Below the pieces are notes generated by a model. The model was not told the DNA's origin, did no database searches, and saw nothing but the letters and a program-made list of their open reading frames with translations. The translations under genes and the position numbers were made by a program. Shown here piece after piece: positions 47,933 to 58,043 of a DNA stretch of 64,000 bases. The first letter of the stretch is position 1. Every line of letters begins with the position of its first letter. The stretch comes from Lelliottia sp. JS-SCA-14. Lineage in GTDB: Bacteria; Pseudomonadota; Gammaproteobacteria; Enterobacterales; Enterobacteriaceae. The stretch lies in NCBI RefSeq assembly GCF_035593345.1, contig NZ_CP141606.1, positions 186,001 to 250,000 on the forward strand, given 5' to 3'.

Positions 47933-48643
47933 ATGGCGACAGGAAAGTCCTGCTCTCGCTGGTTTGCGCCTATTGCGGCGTTATTGATGGTAGTTAGCCT
48001 GAGTGGGTGTTTCGATAAAGAAGGCGATCAGCGTAAAGCGTTTATCGATTTTCTACAAAATACCGTGATGCGCAGTGGCGAGCATCTGCCGACGCTGACT
48101 GCGGATCAGAAAAAACAGTTTGGTCCCTTCGTTTCCGATTACGCCATCCTTTATGGTTATTCACAGCAGGTGAATCAGGCGATGGATTCTGGTCTTCGTC
48201 CGGTTGTGGACAGCGTAAATGCGATCCGCGTTCCGCAGGACTATATGACTCAGCGCGAGCCGCTGCGCCAGTCTAACGGTGCGCTTGGCGTGCTGAGCCA
48301 GCAGCTGCAGAATGCCAAAATGCAGGCCGATGCGGCGCGTTCTGCGCTGAAGCAGGGTGAAGATCTCAAGCCCGTGTTTGATCAGGTGTACGAGAAAGTC
48401 GTCACCAAACCATCAGATGCGATGCAGCCGCTGATCCCAGCCGCGCAGATCTTTAGCCAGCAGCTGGTGCAGGTGGGCGATTTCATCTCCCAGCAGGGGA
48501 CGCAGGTGAGCTTTGTCTCGAACGGCATTCAGTTCCCGACCTCACAGCAAGCCAGCCAGTACAACACGCTGATTGGGCCGCTCGCCTCTCAGCACCAGGC
48601 CTTTACGCAGGCCTGGAGCGCGGCAGTCACCGCGACGGAATAA
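47933..48643 (+). CDS. yiaF: DUF3053 lipoprotein YiaF
   Basis: 236 aa (E. coli 236), from the ATG at 47933 (AGGAG 8 nt upstream; MATGKSCSRWFAP matches E. coli). Lipobox VSLSGC with Cys at about residue 26. The rest is alpha-helical, Gln-rich and of the DUF3053 family. It is a predicted envelope lipoprotein of unknown function; the residues after the Cys (FD) resemble an inner membrane retention signal, which is inference. It lies ahead of cspA here, whereas in E. coli it is beside ghrB, so the order is locally rearranged. Confidence 0.93.
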   Translation: MATGKSCSRWFAPIAALLMVVSLSGCFDKEGDQRKAFIDFLQNTVMRSGEHLPTLTADQKKQFGPFVSDYAILYGYSQQVNQAMDSGLRPVVDSVNAIRVPQDYMTQREPLRQSNGALGVLSQQLQNAKMQADAARSALKQGEDLKPVFDQVYEKVVTKPSDAMQPLIPAAQIFSQQLVQVGDFISQQGTQVSFVSNGIQFPTSQQASQYNTLIGPLASQHQAFTQAWSAAVTATE

Positions 48644-48647
48644 AAGA

Positions 48648-48674
48648 AAAACCCCGCCTGGTGCGGGGTTTTTT
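48648..48674 (+). terminator. yiaF terminator
   Basis: CCCCGC-CTGGT-GCGGGG stem with flanking A-run and T-run, directly after the yiaF stop. Confidence 0.92.
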
Positions 48675-48734
48675 ACAGGCTGATAAAAATAATGCTTGTC
48701 ATTCGTCTACCACATCGGTATAACTATTCCTGTC

Positions 48735-48889
48735 GGTTTGTTACACAGACCTAAAGCAGTTTAGTTAAGTAGTCCAGATGAGTTATCCAAAGATACCTTC
48801 GTAGTGACCCTTCCTTCATCGCTTAAAAATCTGTAACACATTCCATCATCGCGCCGGAAGGCAAAACGTATTTTAAAAAGGTAATTTCT
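48735..48889 (+). promoter_or_regulatory. cspA 5' leader with cold-box-like segment
   Basis: About 155 nt of leader precede cspA, similar in length to the 159-nt E. coli leader. The segment TTACACAGACCTAAAGCAGT (48741-48760) aligns with the E. coli cold box and following bases, and the end of the leader (GGCAAAACGT, AAAAAGGTAAT) matches too. In E. coli this leader is a thermosensor that opens translation in the cold. Confidence 0.75.
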
Positions 48890-49102
48890 ATGTCTGGTAA
48901 AATGACTGGTCTGGTAAAATGGTTCAACGCTGATAAAGGCTTCGGCTTCATCACTCCTGACGATGGCTCTAAAGATGTATTCGTACACTTCTCTGCTATC
49001 CAGAACGAAGGCTACAAATCTTTGGACGAAGGTCAGAAAGTTTCCTTCACCATCGAAAGCGGCGCTAAAGGCCCAGCAGCTGGTAACGTTGTAAGCCTGT
49101 AA
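48890..49102 (+). CDS. cspA: Major cold shock protein CspA
   Basis: 70 aa, nearly identical to E. coli CspA. OB-fold RNA chaperone with RNP1 (KGFGFI) and RNP2 (VFVHFS) motifs. It melts mRNA secondary structure after cold shock. It has a long structured leader and its own terminator. The protein is well conserved, so it could be confused only with other Csp paralogues; leader and locus decide for cspA. Confidence 0.96.
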   Translation: MSGKMTGLVKWFNADKGFGFITPDDGSKDVFVHFSAIQNEGYKSLDEGQKVSFTIESGAKGPAAGNVVSL

Positions 49103-49129
49103 GCTTCCAACTCAGCAGCACAAGAATTT

Positions 49130-49157
49130 AAAAACCCGCCTCTGGCGGGTTTTTTTC
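49130..49157 (+). terminator. cspA terminator
   Basis: AACCCGCC-TCT-GGCGGGTT stem followed by a T-run, just after cspA and ahead of the convergent ghrB end. Confidence 0.92.
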
Positions 49158-49173
49158 GTTTCAGGGTTTGTGA

Positions 49174-50145
49174 TTATTTGACCTGCGGGTTCACGCAGTT
49201 CTTCTCAACCTTCCCGTTCAGCGCATCGATCAGATTATCCACCGCCGTGGACGCCATATTGTAGCGCGTCTCATGCGTCGCCGAACCGATGTGCGGCAGG
49301 GCAACCACGTTGGGCATCGTCAGCAGCGGCGAATCGACCGGCAGCGGCTCTTGCTCAAATACATCCAGACCGGCCGCGTGGATCTCCCCGTTTTGTAATG
49401 CTTCAATCAATGCCTTCTCATCCACCACCGGCCCACGGCCTGCGTTGATGAAGATGGCTGATTTTTTCATTTTCGCGAACTCTGCTTTGCCGATCAGATG
49501 ATGAGTCTCATCTGTCAGCGGCAGGATCAGGCAGACATAATCCGCTTCCTGTAGCAGCGTATCCAGATCGCAGTAACGGCCATTGAAACGCTCTTCGGCT
49601 TCTTTGTGCTGACGACGCGCGTTGTACAGAATCGGCATGTTAAAACCGAAATGCGCGCGCTGGGCCAGCGCCAGGCCGATACGTCCCATGCCGACAATCC
49701 CCAGCGTTTTGCCATGAACGTCCACACCAAACCAGTCGGGACCGATGCTTTTGGTCCATTCGCCCGCTTTCACGCGTTCGGCGACCTCCACCACCCGGCG
49801 CGCGGTGCTGAGCACCAGCGCCATCAGCGTATCTGCCACCGTCTCCGTGAGCGCGGTCGGGGTGTGCATCAGCAGAACCTTGCGGGCGTTGAGCGCGTCG
49901 ACGTCGAAGTTGTCGTACCCGACCGAAATGGTCGAAGTGGCACGAAGCTTCGGCATTTTTTCCAGCAGTGCGCTGTCCACTTTTTCGCTCGAGCCGAGCA
50001 GCCCTTCCGCGCTGGCAAAGGCGTCTGCGTGCTGCGCCACGGTCTCCGGGCTCAGGTTCTTCACCTGGGTGACGGTGAAGTGTTCCTCAAGGCGTTTCTG
50101 TAGATCGTCGGGCAATGCTTTGTACAAAATGACGGACGGCTTCAT
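49174..50145 (-). CDS. ghrB: 2-ketogluconate/glyoxylate/hydroxypyruvate reductase GhrB (KguD role)
   Basis: 323 aa (E. coli 324), D-isomer-specific 2-hydroxyacid dehydrogenase family. NADPH-binding GIVGMGRIG (about residue 155), catalytic Arg in [11 protein letters not shown], Glu in EQEPLP and His in [11 protein letters not shown] are all present. It reduces 2-ketogluconate, glyoxylate and hydroxypyruvate. Here it is the last gene of the kgu cluster, 26 nt after kguT, so its operon role is the 2-keto-6-phosphogluconate-type reductase step (KguD). Confidence 0.95.
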   Translation of the reverse strand: MKPSVILYKALPDDLQKRLEEHFTVTQVKNLSPETVAQHADAFASAEGLLGSSEKVDSALLEKMPKLRATSTISVGYDNFDVDALNARKVLLMHTPTALTETVADTLMALVLSTARRVVEVAERVKAGEWTKSIGPDWFGVDVHGKTLGIVGMGRIGLALAQRAHFGFNMPILYNARRQHKEAEERFNGRYCDLDTLLQEADYVCLILPLTDETHHLIGKAEFAKMKKSAIFINAGRGPVVDEKALIEALQNGEIHAAGLDVFEQEPLPVDSPLLTMPNVVALPHIGSATHETRYNMASTAVDNLIDALNGKVEKNCVNPQVK

Positions 50146-50171
50146 GCTAATCTCCGTTGATTTTAAAGGGT

Positions 50172-51452
50172 TCAGGCGTGACGTGCGCCGGCAGGGATCT
50201 GTTGATTATTAGCAGGCTTAACAATCAAAGTAAGCCACACCGAAGCGAAAAGTGCCACCCCCATAAATATGTACGAGGCCGCCGGGCTGCCGGTTGCGCC
50301 GTTCAGATAGCCGACAAACCAGGAGCCAAAGAAGGAGCCTAGCGCGCCCATACTGTTGATCAGCGCCATCGCGCCACCGGCCACATTACGCGGCAGCATT
50401 TCCGGGATGATGGCAAAGAACGGGCCGTACGGCGCGTACATCGCAGCCCCGGCGATCACCAGCAGCGTGTAAGAGACCCAGAAATGGTTGGCGCCAACGG
50501 CCCAGGAGCCGATAAAGGCGAAACCGGCAATCAGCAGCAGCGGCCAGACGAAAAGCTTACGGTTTTGCAGCTTATCCGATGCCCACGACACCACAATCAT
50601 CGCGATGGTCGCCGCCAGATACGGCACCGACGACAGCCAGCCCACTTCCACCATACCGAGATTTTCACCGCCGCTGCGGATAATCGACGGCAGCCACAGC
50701 ACGAAACCGTACACCCCGATGCTCCACGCGAAATATTGCATGCAGAGCAGGACGACGTTGCGCGAGCGGAACGCCTCGCCGTAGTTACGCACCGCTTTCA
50801 GCCCCTGCTGTTCTTTATCCAGCTCGGCCTGCAGCGCGGCTTTTTCACTCTCAGACAGCCAGGTCGCCTGCGTCGGTTTGTCTTTTACCAGCACCCACCA
50901 GCAGAATGCCCAGATGATCGCCGGGAAGCCTTCGATGATGAACATATGGCGCCAGCCGAAGGACTGAATCAGATAGCCCGATACCACCGACATCCACAGC
51001 ACCGTCACCGGGTTGCCGAGGATCAGGAAGGTATTGGCGCGCGAACGTTCTGATTTGGTAAACCAGTTGCTGATGTAGATCAGCATCGCGGGCATCACGG
51101 CGGCTTCAACGACGCCGAGAATAAAGCGAATGGCCGCCAGGGCTGGAATGTTATTGACCATCCCGGTGAGTGACGCGCAGGCCCCCCACAAAATCAGGCA
51201 GACAAAAATCAGTTTGCGCACGCTGCGGCGTTCGGCGTAAATCGCGCCCGGGATCTGGAAGAAGAAATACCCGAGGAAGAAGAGGGCGCCTAACAGAGAA
51301 GAGACGCCTTTGGTGATCCCCAGATCTTCGGTGATCCCCGCGGCGGAAGCGAAACTGAAGTTCGCGCGATCAAGGTACGCCAGGCTGTACGTGATAAACA
51401 CGATAGGCATGATGTACCACCAGCGTTTGACTGCATTGGTCGATGTGTTCAT
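50172..51452 (-). CDS. kguT: MFS transporter, likely 2-ketogluconate (KguT)
   Basis: 426 aa from the ATG at 51452 (GAGG 7 nt before it). About 12 membrane segments, ACS-type major facilitator ([20 protein letters not shown] in the first segment). The substrate is inferred from context: same strand and order kguE-kguK-kguT-ghrB as the Pseudomonas kguE-kguK-kguT-kguD operon, preceded by a PtxS-like repressor. A longer in-frame start at 51503 has no ribosome site. Confidence 0.85.
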   Translation of the reverse strand: MNTSTNAVKRWWYIMPIVFITYSLAYLDRANFSFASAAGITEDLGITKGVSSLLGALFFLGYFFFQIPGAIYAERRSVRKLIFVCLILWGACASLTGMVNNIPALAAIRFILGVVEAAVMPAMLIYISNWFTKSERSRANTFLILGNPVTVLWMSVVSGYLIQSFGWRHMFIIEGFPAIIWAFCWWVLVKDKPTQATWLSESEKAALQAELDKEQQGLKAVRNYGEAFRSRNVVLLCMQYFAWSIGVYGFVLWLPSIIRSGGENLGMVEVGWLSSVPYLAATIAMIVVSWASDKLQNRKLFVWPLLLIAGFAFIGSWAVGANHFWVSYTLLVIAGAAMYAPYGPFFAIIPEMLPRNVAGGAMALINSMGALGSFFGSWFVGYLNGATGSPAASYIFMGVALFASVWLTLIVKPANNQQIPAGARHA

Positions 51453-51518
51453 GGGCTTGCCTCTGTGGTTGAGGTTTATACCGCCGTTGTCTGTAGGGTA
51501 CACGGTGGCTAATTGTTG

Positions 51519-52457
51519 TTACTCGGATAATTGTGTTCTTGTGGGCAATCCTTCGCTGTCGCCTTGCACCTGAATGGCCAGCGAGCCGATTTTGTTCCCG
51601 CGTGCGACGGCCTGTTGCAGCGTTTTTCCTTCCAGCAGGGCGCTAATCACTCCTACTGCGAATCCATCTCCTGCTCCGACGGTGTCGACAACGTTGTCGA
51701 CCCTCACCGCCGTGACGGCACCTTTCTCGCCGTCGGCTGTTTTGAACCAGGCGCCGTCGGCACCGGTTTTCAGCACTACGGCGTCCACGCCGCGTTCGAG
51801 ATAAAAATCAGCGATCCCTTCCGGGGTTTGCTGCCCGGTGAGGATCATGCCCTCTTTCAGGCCAGGCAGAACCCAGTTGGCCTGGAACGCCAGATGGTTA
51901 AGTTTTTCAACCATTTCGCCTTCGCTTTTCCACAGCACCGGGCGCAGGTTTGGATCGAACGAGATCGTTTTGCCCTGAGCTTTCATGGCACTGGCCGCGT
52001 GATCGAGCAGGGCATAGGAACTGGCAGACAGCGCTGCTGCGACGCCACTTAAATGCAGATGCCGCGCGGAGGCAAAGTAAGCGGGATGGTAATCCTGCGT
52101 CGAGAGATGGCTGGCAGCGGACCCTTTACGGAAGTATTCCACAATGGGATCGGTTCCATTTTCGATTTTAGATTTGAGCTGAAAACCGGTGGCGAAACGG
52201 CCATCGAGCGTCACGCCTGCGGCGTCGATACCCTCTTTTTTCAGGGAATCCAGCACAAAGTGGCCGAAACTGTCGTCGCCCACGCGGCTGACCCAGCCGA
52301 CTTTGAGCCCAAGGCGCGCCAGACCGGTTGCCACGTTCAGCTCCGCGCCCGCGACGCGTTTGATAAATTGTTCGACCGAGCGCAGTTCGCCCGTTTGCGT
52401 AGCGACAAACATGGCCATCGCTTCGCCGATGGTGATGACGTCCAGAGAATCAGACAT
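51519..52457 (-). CDS. kguK: 2-ketogluconate kinase KguK (PfkB family)
   Basis: 312 aa from the ATG at 52457. Ribokinase/PfkB fold with the substrate motif GAELNVATGLARLG, and the catalytic anion-hole motif DTVGAGDGFAVGV (Asp about residue 260). It phosphorylates the imported keto acid to 2-keto-6-phosphogluconate. Its start overlaps the kguE end by 8 nt. It also resembles 2-dehydro-3-deoxygluconokinase, but the neighbours favour KguK. Confidence 0.87.
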   Translation of the reverse strand: MSDSLDVITIGEAMAMFVATQTGELRSVEQFIKRVAGAELNVATGLARLGLKVGWVSRVGDDSFGHFVLDSLKKEGIDAAGVTLDGRFATGFQLKSKIENGTDPIVEYFRKGSAASHLSTQDYHPAYFASARHLHLSGVAAALSASSYALLDHAASAMKAQGKTISFDPNLRPVLWKSEGEMVEKLNHLAFQANWVLPGLKEGMILTGQQTPEGIADFYLERGVDAVVLKTGADGAWFKTADGEKGAVTAVRVDNVVDTVGAGDGFAVGVISALLEGKTLQQAVARGNKIGSLAIQVQGDSEGLPTRTQLSE

Positions 52458-53211
52458 GGCGTGTCTCCTCACGCAGCAGATTGACGTAATGGCGGGTGAC
52501 CGCCGCTAAATCGGGCCCTTCCAGTGGAAACTCAATCCCGCGCGGGGCGTCTGCCGGAAGCTGGTCCAGCAGATCCATCCAGCGCGCATCGGCGCGATCC
52601 GGGGCGATGGCGCGATAATTTTGATGATGCGGCACCGCGGCTTTGACGTGGATATAGCTCACCGCCGGGGCCAGATGACGCGCGGCTTCTTCCGGTGATT
52701 CACCGACCCATAGCCAGTTTCCGGTATCAAACGTGAGCGTGACCGGCAGTTCCATCATCCGGCAGGCTGCCTTGAAACGCTGCATCGGCGCGAGCTGGCC
52801 GCAGTCGGTCTGATCGTTTTCCACTACCAGCGCCATGCCGCTCTCATCGAGCAACTCTCGCAGTGCTTCAAGGGGCTGCTTATCGCGGAAATGGCCCAGC
52901 GAGACTTTCAGCCACAGGGCATTGAGGGTACTGGCTTCTTGCAGATAGCGCGGCAGATCCGGGTTGAGCGTGCCGTCTGGCATCAAAAGAGGCGCGGGGG
53001 CGGAGTAACAGGCGAACAAACCGAGCAGTTCGATGGATTGCGCGAGTGTGGGGAGAGACTGTAACTCTTCTTCGCTGAACAGTTCCCGGCGGATCTCGAC
53101 GCCATCGGCACCGCCCGAGGCTATAACCGGCAGCATGGCCCGCTGGCCGCCTGCCTGACGGACCTGATCCGCGCCATACGCGGCGGTGACGACGATGATT
53201 TTCCTGCCCAT
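52450..53211 (-). CDS. kguE: Sugar phosphate isomerase/epimerase-like KguE
   Basis: 253 aa from the ATG at 53211, which has GGGAG 8 nt upstream; an in-frame ATG six codons earlier is possible. Xylose-isomerase-like TIM barrel: VTAAYGADQVRQAGG, DGVEIRREL, LTFDTGNWLWVGESP and ALVVENDQTD carry the usual Glu/Asp/His metal-site residues. In Pseudomonas the first gene of the kgu operon encodes this family; its exact reaction is not established. It is the first gene after the palindromic operator. Confidence 0.84.
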   Translation of the reverse strand: MGRKIIVVTAAYGADQVRQAGGQRAMLPVIASGGADGVEIRRELFSEEELQSLPTLAQSIELLGLFACYSAPAPLLMPDGTLNPDLPRYLQEASTLNALWLKVSLGHFRDKQPLEALRELLDESGMALVVENDQTDCGQLAPMQRFKAACRMMELPVTLTFDTGNWLWVGESPEEAARHLAPAVSYIHVKAAVPHHQNYRAIAPDRADARWMDLLDQLPADAPRGIEFPLEGPDLAAVTRHYVNLLREETRHV

Positions 53212-53251
53212 TGGCTGACTCCCATTCATAGCTGATAGGTATTACGCTAGA

Positions 53252-53265
53252 TGGAACCGGTTCCA
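53252..53265. promoter_or_regulatory. PtxS-like operator upstream of kguE
   Basis: Perfect 14-bp palindrome TGGAACCGGTTCCA, 41 bp before the kguE start and between kguE and its putative repressor. The Pseudomonas PtxS operator is TGAAACCGGTTTCA, differing by one base per half. This is a strong match for a LacI-type operator controlling the kgu genes. Confidence 0.75.
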
Positions 53266-53311
53266 AAGAAAAGGTCAGGATGTTGAATTTATGATCGTCA
53301 TCACGAAGGGG

Positions 53312-54328
53312 TTAACGGGAGGTGGAGCCGCGTACGATCAACTCGCCGGAGAAAACTTGCTCGCGTACGGTGTCGGTCATGCCTTCAATGCGGCGTACCA
53401 CCTGCTCGACGGCGGCATAGCCGATCTGCCAGGTGGGCTGTTTGAGGGTGGTAATGCCGACGCCCGCCAGTTCGGCCCATTCGAGTTCATCGAAGCCGAG
53501 CAGGCCGATATCGCTGCCCCAGTTCAGGCCAATGCGTTTGAGGGCGCGGGCCACCTGCAGCGTGAGCGCGCCGTTGGCGGAAATCACCGCTTTGCGCATC
53601 CCGCGATGGCGGGTGTGGAACTGGCGCAGGGTGTTATCCATCTGGTCGGCTTCGTGCAGGGGGATTTCGGCATTTTCGGCAATCACGCCGGGATAACGCG
53701 CCAGCGTAGCGCGAAATGCGCTCAGGCGGTCGCGACGAGTGTTGACCATCCCCAGCGGTTCGCTCATGAACAAAATGGCTTCGAAACCTTGTTCGATCAG
53801 GTGTTCCGTTGCCGTGGTGGCGGCCTGGGTGTTGTCCAGCCCGACGACGTCACAAGCAAATTCCGGGATTTTGCGATCGATGAGCACCATTGGCAGGGAC
53901 GACTGTTGCAGGCGGTTAAGCCCCTCTTCGCGCATCCCGACGGCGTTGACCACAATGCCTTCCACCTGGTAGCTGCGCAGCAGATCGAGATAGTGCAACT
54001 CCTGGTCGACTTCGTTGTTGGTGTTACACACCAGCGGAGTGAAGCCTTTTTCGCGGCACGCGGCTTCGATGCCGCTCAGGACGTTGACGGAGTAGGGGTT
54101 GGTGATATCGGCGATGATCAGGCCGATCAGGCGGGTGCGACCATGCTTCAGGCCGCGGGCCATCAGGCTGGGACGATAGTCGAGTTCGGCGATGGCCTGC
54201 TCAATACGAGCCAGCAGCGCGTCGGAAAGCAGATGTTTCTCGCCGTTGAGGTAGCGGGAAATACTGGTTTTACCGGTTTTGGCGGCTTTCGCCACGTCGC
54301 TGATGGTGGGCCGTGCTGATTTGCTCAT
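53312..54328 (-). CDS. ptxS: LacI-family repressor, PtxS-like
   Basis: 338 aa from the ATG at 54328. The LacI helix-turn-helix is at residues 6-30 (ISDVAKAAKTGKTSISRYLN) with the hinge region RPSLMARGLKHG. The periplasmic-binding-like effector domain (LIGLIIADITNPYSVNVLSGI) follows. Position upstream of and on the same strand as kguE and the matching operator palindrome indicate it represses the kgu genes, with 2-ketogluconate as the probable inducer. A long upstream in-frame extension to 54463 runs through a REP and is rejected. Confidence 0.82.
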   Translation of the reverse strand: MSKSARPTISDVAKAAKTGKTSISRYLNGEKHLLSDALLARIEQAIAELDYRPSLMARGLKHGRTRLIGLIIADITNPYSVNVLSGIEAACREKGFTPLVCNTNNEVDQELHYLDLLRSYQVEGIVVNAVGMREEGLNRLQQSSLPMVLIDRKIPEFACDVVGLDNTQAATTATEHLIEQGFEAILFMSEPLGMVNTRRDRLSAFRATLARYPGVIAENAEIPLHEADQMDNTLRQFHTRHRGMRKAVISANGALTLQVARALKRIGLNWGSDIGLLGFDELEWAELAGVGITTLKQPTWQIGYAAVEQVVRRIEGMTDTVREQVFSGELIVRGSTSR

Positions 54329-54392
54329 CGCTGATTCCCTTAGGATTAGTGAGAACACCTTAGCGGGAAAATCAGCGATGGCAAGTGCTTCA

Positions 54393-54470
54393 TGCCGGAT
54401 GGCGCTGCGCTTATCCGGCCTACAAAATCCTCGAATGTAGGCCGGGTAAGGCGCAGCCGCCACCCGGCAA
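54393..54470. repeat. BIME between ptxS and yiaD
   Basis: Two opposed REP palindromes: GCCGGATGGCGCTGCGCTTA with TCCGGCC, and GCCGGGTAAGGCGCAGCCGC with CACCCGGC. They lie between the REP-flanked ends of two minus-strand genes. Confidence 0.85.
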
Positions 54471-54475
54471 CAAGG

Positions 54476-55138
54476 TTACTGCACAGGACTCAAGGTGATC
54501 TCAACACGGCGGTTTTGCGCTTTGCCTTCTGCCGTGCTGTTGCTGGCGATTGGGTTCGCCGGGCCCATGCCGTTGGTGCGGATACGGGTTGCCGCAACGC
54601 CCTGGGTGATCAGCGAGCTGGCGACGGAATCCGCGCGCTGTTGCGACAGACGCATGTTCAGATCCTGGCTGCCGGTGCTGTCGGTGTAGCCCGTCACGTT
54701 CACTGCGGTTTTATTGTACTCTTTAAGCACCATCGCCACGCCGGTCAAGGTGTTGGCGCCGGCCGGTTTCAGCGTCGCGCTGCTGCTGTCGAAAGTCACG
54801 TTGTTCGGCATATTCAGGATGATATTGTCGCCACTGCGCGTCACGCTCACGCCTGTTCCCTGCATTTTGTCGCGCAGTTTCGCTTCCTGCACATCCATGT
54901 AATATCCCACGCCGCCGCCCAGAGCAGCGCCCGCTGCGGCACCAATCAGTGCGCCTTTACCGCGATCTTTCTTCGAGGAAGAGAGTGCGCCAACGCCAGC
55001 GCCGACTAATGAGCCAATACCCGCGCCGATGCCGGATTTGCCCGCTTCACGTTCGCCGGTGTAAGGGTTGGTTGTGCAGCCAGAAACCGCCAGCGCGCCG
55101 CTGACCAGAGCCGCAATGACAAGTACGCGTTTATTCAT
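54476..55138 (-). CDS. yiaD: OmpA-like outer membrane lipoprotein YiaD
   Basis: 220 aa (E. coli 219). Lipobox AVSGC with Cys at residue 21. A glycine-rich, membrane-like region (about 35-80: IGAGIGSLVGAGVGAL and AAAGAALGGGVGYYMD) is followed by a C-terminal OmpA domain that binds peptidoglycan (VTGYTDSTGSQDLNMRLSQQRADSV; quoted core TGYTDSTGSQDLN and NRRVEI). E. coli YiaD is a multicopy suppressor of BamB-related assembly defects. Function is otherwise structural. Confidence 0.95.
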   Translation of the reverse strand: MNKRVLVIAALVSGALAVSGCTTNPYTGEREAGKSGIGAGIGSLVGAGVGALSSSKKDRGKGALIGAAAGAALGGGVGYYMDVQEAKLRDKMQGTGVSVTRSGDNIILNMPNNVTFDSSSATLKPAGANTLTGVAMVLKEYNKTAVNVTGYTDSTGSQDLNMRLSQQRADSVASSLITQGVAATRIRTNGMGPANPIASNSTAEGKAQNRRVEITLSPVQ

Positions 55139-55306
55139 CTTATTTCCTTAATCCTTTTTATTCTTTGCCACGAAGCGCGTGGCGGTTGATTATGACGCCC
55201 AGAGACGCAGAAAATTCCAGGGCTAACTCTGAAATTTGTGTCCAAATCTTAAATAGCCTCAAAGAAGGCCGTCACACCTGCAACAGACAAACCCAGGAGC
55301 GCACGC

Positions 55307-57634
55307 TTGACCACTTCAATAAAAACGATTCTGACCGCCGCCCACTGGGGCCCGATGCTGGTTGAAACCGATGGCGAAAATGTCCTCTCCTCGCGCGGGG
55401 CGCTGCCGACGCAGCATCCGAATTCGTTACAAACCGTGGTGCGCGATCAGGTGCACAGCAAAACGCGCGTACGCTGGCCGATGGTGCGTAAGGGCTTTCT
55501 GGCGTCGCCCGATAATCCACAGGGGACGCGCGGGCAGGATGAATTCGTTCGGGTGAGCTGGGACGATGCGCTGGCGCTTATCCACACCCAGCACAAACGT
55601 ATCCGTGAGACCCACGGCCCGGCGTCGATTTTCGCGGGCTCTTACGGCTGGCGTTCGAACGGCGTGCTGCACAAAGCGGCGACGCTCCTGCAGCGCTACA
55701 TGAGTCTGGCGGGCGGCTATACCGGGCATCTCGGTGACTACTCGACCGGCGCGGCACAGGCGATCATGCCCTATGTTGTCGGCGGAAATGAAGTGTATCA
55801 GCAGCAAACCAGCTGGCCGCTGGTGCTGGAGCATACGGACGTGGTGGTGCTGTGGAGTGCTAATCCGCTCAACACCCTCAAGATTGCGTGGAACGCCTCG
55901 GATGAGCAGGGTATCGGCTATTTTGATGCGCTGCGCAAGAGCGGTAAGCGGCTGATCTGTATCGATCCGATGCGCTCGGAAACCGTCGATTTCTTCGGCG
56001 ACAGCGTCGAATGGCTGGCCCCGCATATGGGAACCGACGTGGCGATGATGCTGGGTATCGCCCATACGCTGGTGGAAAACGGCTGGCACGACGAAGAGTT
56101 CCTCAGTCGTTGCACCACGGGCTATGACTCATTCGCCGACTACCTGACGGGCAAAACCGACGGGATCGCCAAAACCGCCGAGTGGGCGGCCGACATTTGC
56201 GGCATAGAGGCGGCGACAATCCGCGAACTGGCGGCGCTGTTCCACGCAAACACCACCATGCTGATGTCCGGCTGGGGGATGCAGCGCCAGCAGTTCGGCG
56301 AGCAGAAACACTGGATGCTGGTGACGCTGGCGGCGATGCTGGGCCAGATCGGTACGCCGGGCGGCGGCTTTGGTTTGTCGTATCACTTTGCCAACGGCGG
56401 GAACCCGACGCGCCGCGCCGCGGTGCTGGCCTCGATGCAGGGCTCCGTCAAAGACGGCATAGATGCCGTGGATAAAATCCCGGTAGCGCGCATCGTCGAA
56501 GCGCTGGAAAACCCCGGCGGCTTTTATCAGCACAACGGCCTGGATCGCCATTTCCCGGATATCCGTTTTGTCTGGTGGGCGGGCGGCGCGAACTTTACCC
56601 ATCATCAGGATACTAACCGCCTGATCCGTGCCTGGCAGAAGCCGGAGCTGGTGGTGATCTCCGAATGCTTCTGGACGGCGGCGGCCAAACACGCCGATAT
56701 CGTCCTGCCAGCGACCACCTCGTTCGAGCGTAACGATCTCACCATGACCGGCGACTACAGCAATCAGCACATGGTGCCGATGAAACGCGTCGTTGCGCCG
56801 CGCGATGAAGCGCGGGATGACTTTGAGGTGTTTGCGGAACTGAGCGAGCGCTGGGAAGAGGGCGGACGAGAGCGTTTCACTGAAGGCAAATCCGATCTCG
56901 ACTGGCTGGAGACGTTTTACCAGATCGCCGGAGAGCGCGGCGCGTCTCAGGGCGTGACCTTGCCGCCGTTCGCCCGGTTCTGGGAAGCGAACGAGATTAT
57001 CGAAATGCCGGAGAGCGAGCAGAACGTGCAGTTTGTCCGTTTCGCCGATTTCCGCCGCGACCCACAAAACCATCCGCTGAAAACGGAAAGCGGCAAAATT
57101 GTGATCACCTCGCAGCGCATTGCCAGCTTTAACTATGCCGACTGTCCACCACATCCGATGTGGCTGGAGCCGGACGAGTGGCACGGTAATGCGCAGCCGA
57201 AACAGCTGCAGGTGCTCTCGGCCCATCCGGCGCATCGTCTGCACAGCCAGCTCAACTATTCGTCGCTGCGTGAAACTTATGCCGTGGCGGGACGTGAGCC
57301 GATCACCCTACATGCGGAAGATGCGAAGGCGCGCGGGATTGTTGACGGCGATGTGGTGCGCGTCTGGAACGCACGCGGACAGGTGCTGGCGGGCGCGGTG
57401 GTGAGCGAAGGGATTAAGCCCGGCGTGATCTGCATTCACCAGGGCGCCTGGCCGGATCTGGATCTGACGGAAGGCGGGATCTGCAAAAACGGCGCGGTGA
57501 ACGTGCTCACCAAAGATCTCCCCAGCTCGAAGCTGGGGAACGGCTGCGCGGGAAACACGGCGCTGGCCTGGGTCGAGAAATATCAGGGGCCCGAGCTGAC
57601 GCTTACGGCGTTTGATCCGCCTGCCAGCTCATGA
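55307..57634 (+). CDS. bisC: Biotin sulfoxide reductase BisC
   Basis: 775 aa (E. coli 777). Molybdopterin guanine dinucleotide enzyme of the DMSO reductase family; cytoplasmic, no Tat signal. It reduces biotin d-sulfoxide and methionine sulfoxide. Motifs: [23 protein letters not shown] (Mo-coordinating Ser), [14 protein letters not shown] and the C-terminal NYSSLRE...; [16 protein letters not shown]. The start is a TTG at 55307 with AGGAG 7 nt upstream; the next in-frame Met would remove the conserved LTAAHWGP block. Its 3' end overlaps convergent yiaC by 32 nt. Confidence 0.95.
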   Translation: MTTSIKTILTAAHWGPMLVETDGENVLSSRGALPTQHPNSLQTVVRDQVHSKTRVRWPMVRKGFLASPDNPQGTRGQDEFVRVSWDDALALIHTQHKRIRETHGPASIFAGSYGWRSNGVLHKAATLLQRYMSLAGGYTGHLGDYSTGAAQAIMPYVVGGNEVYQQQTSWPLVLEHTDVVVLWSANPLNTLKIAWNASDEQGIGYFDALRKSGKRLICIDPMRSETVDFFGDSVEWLAPHMGTDVAMMLGIAHTLVENGWHDEEFLSRCTTGYDSFADYLTGKTDGIAKTAEWAADICGIEAATIRELAALFHANTTMLMSGWGMQRQQFGEQKHWMLVTLAAMLGQIGTPGGGFGLSYHFANGGNPTRRAAVLASMQGSVKDGIDAVDKIPVARIVEALENPGGFYQHNGLDRHFPDIRFVWWAGGANFTHHQDTNRLIRAWQKPELVVISECFWTAAAKHADIVLPATTSFERNDLTMTGDYSNQHMVPMKRVVAPRDEARDDFEVFAELSERWEEGGRERFTEGKSDLDWLETFYQIAGERGASQGVTLPPFARFWEANEIIEMPESEQNVQFVRFADFRRDPQNHPLKTESGKIVITSQRIASFNYADCPPHPMWLEPDEWHGNAQPKQLQVLSAHPAHRLHSQLNYSSLRETYAVAGREPITLHAEDAKARGIVDGDVVRVWNARGQVLAGAVVSEGIKPGVICIHQGAWPDLDLTEGGICKNGAVNVLTKDLPSSKLGNGCAGNTALAWVEKYQGPELTLTAFDPPASS

Positions 57635-58043
57635 TCCACGTCGGGTGTTGAGTCTCTTCCTGCCAGGCGCTGTCTTCAATGCGAAAACCCTGCGCATGGT
57701 AGAAATTCACCGCCCGACTGTTCTTCTGGTAAACCTCAAGGCTGAGATAAGGGTAGTGCTGCTGCACATGGTGGATCAGCGCGTGGCCAATCCCCTTGCC
57801 CATATGCGCGGTGGCGACAAACAGCGCGCCGATAAACTGCGACTGCATGACGCTGATAAACCCGCGCACTTCGTCTTCCTCTTCCCACACCCAGGTTTCG
57901 GCGGAAGGAAGATAGGCGTCGCGCACCAGCGTCTCGCTCTCTATCCAGTATTGCGGGTCGATAAACGGGTGCGCGTCGGTGGTGCTTTCAAGCCATAAAC
58001 TGAGCAGCGGCGCGGTGTTTTCACTTTGCCATTTGCGGATCAT
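57603..58043 (-). CDS. yiaC: GNAT N-acetyltransferase YiaC
   Basis: 146 aa, the E. coli length. GNAT fold with the acetyl-CoA motif [13 protein letters not shown] (about residue 83) and the C-terminal [21 protein letters not shown]. coli YiaC is a protein lysine acetyltransferase. It overlaps the bisC end on the other strand by 32 nt and the tag end on the same strand by 23 nt, a compact arrangement. Confidence 0.93.
   Translation of the reverse strand: MIRKWQSENTAPLLSLWLESTTDAHPFIDPQYWIESETLVRDAYLPSAETWVWEEEDEVRGFISVMQSQFIGALFVATAHMGKGIGHALIHHVQQHYPYLSLEVYQKNSRAVNFYHAQGFRIEDSAWQEETQHPTWIMSWQADQTP

Noticed and set aside
54329..54463. N-terminal extension of the PtxS-like repressor by 45 residues
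   Set aside because: The extension is translated REP sequence; LacI-family proteins start just before the helix-turn-helix, as from 54328.
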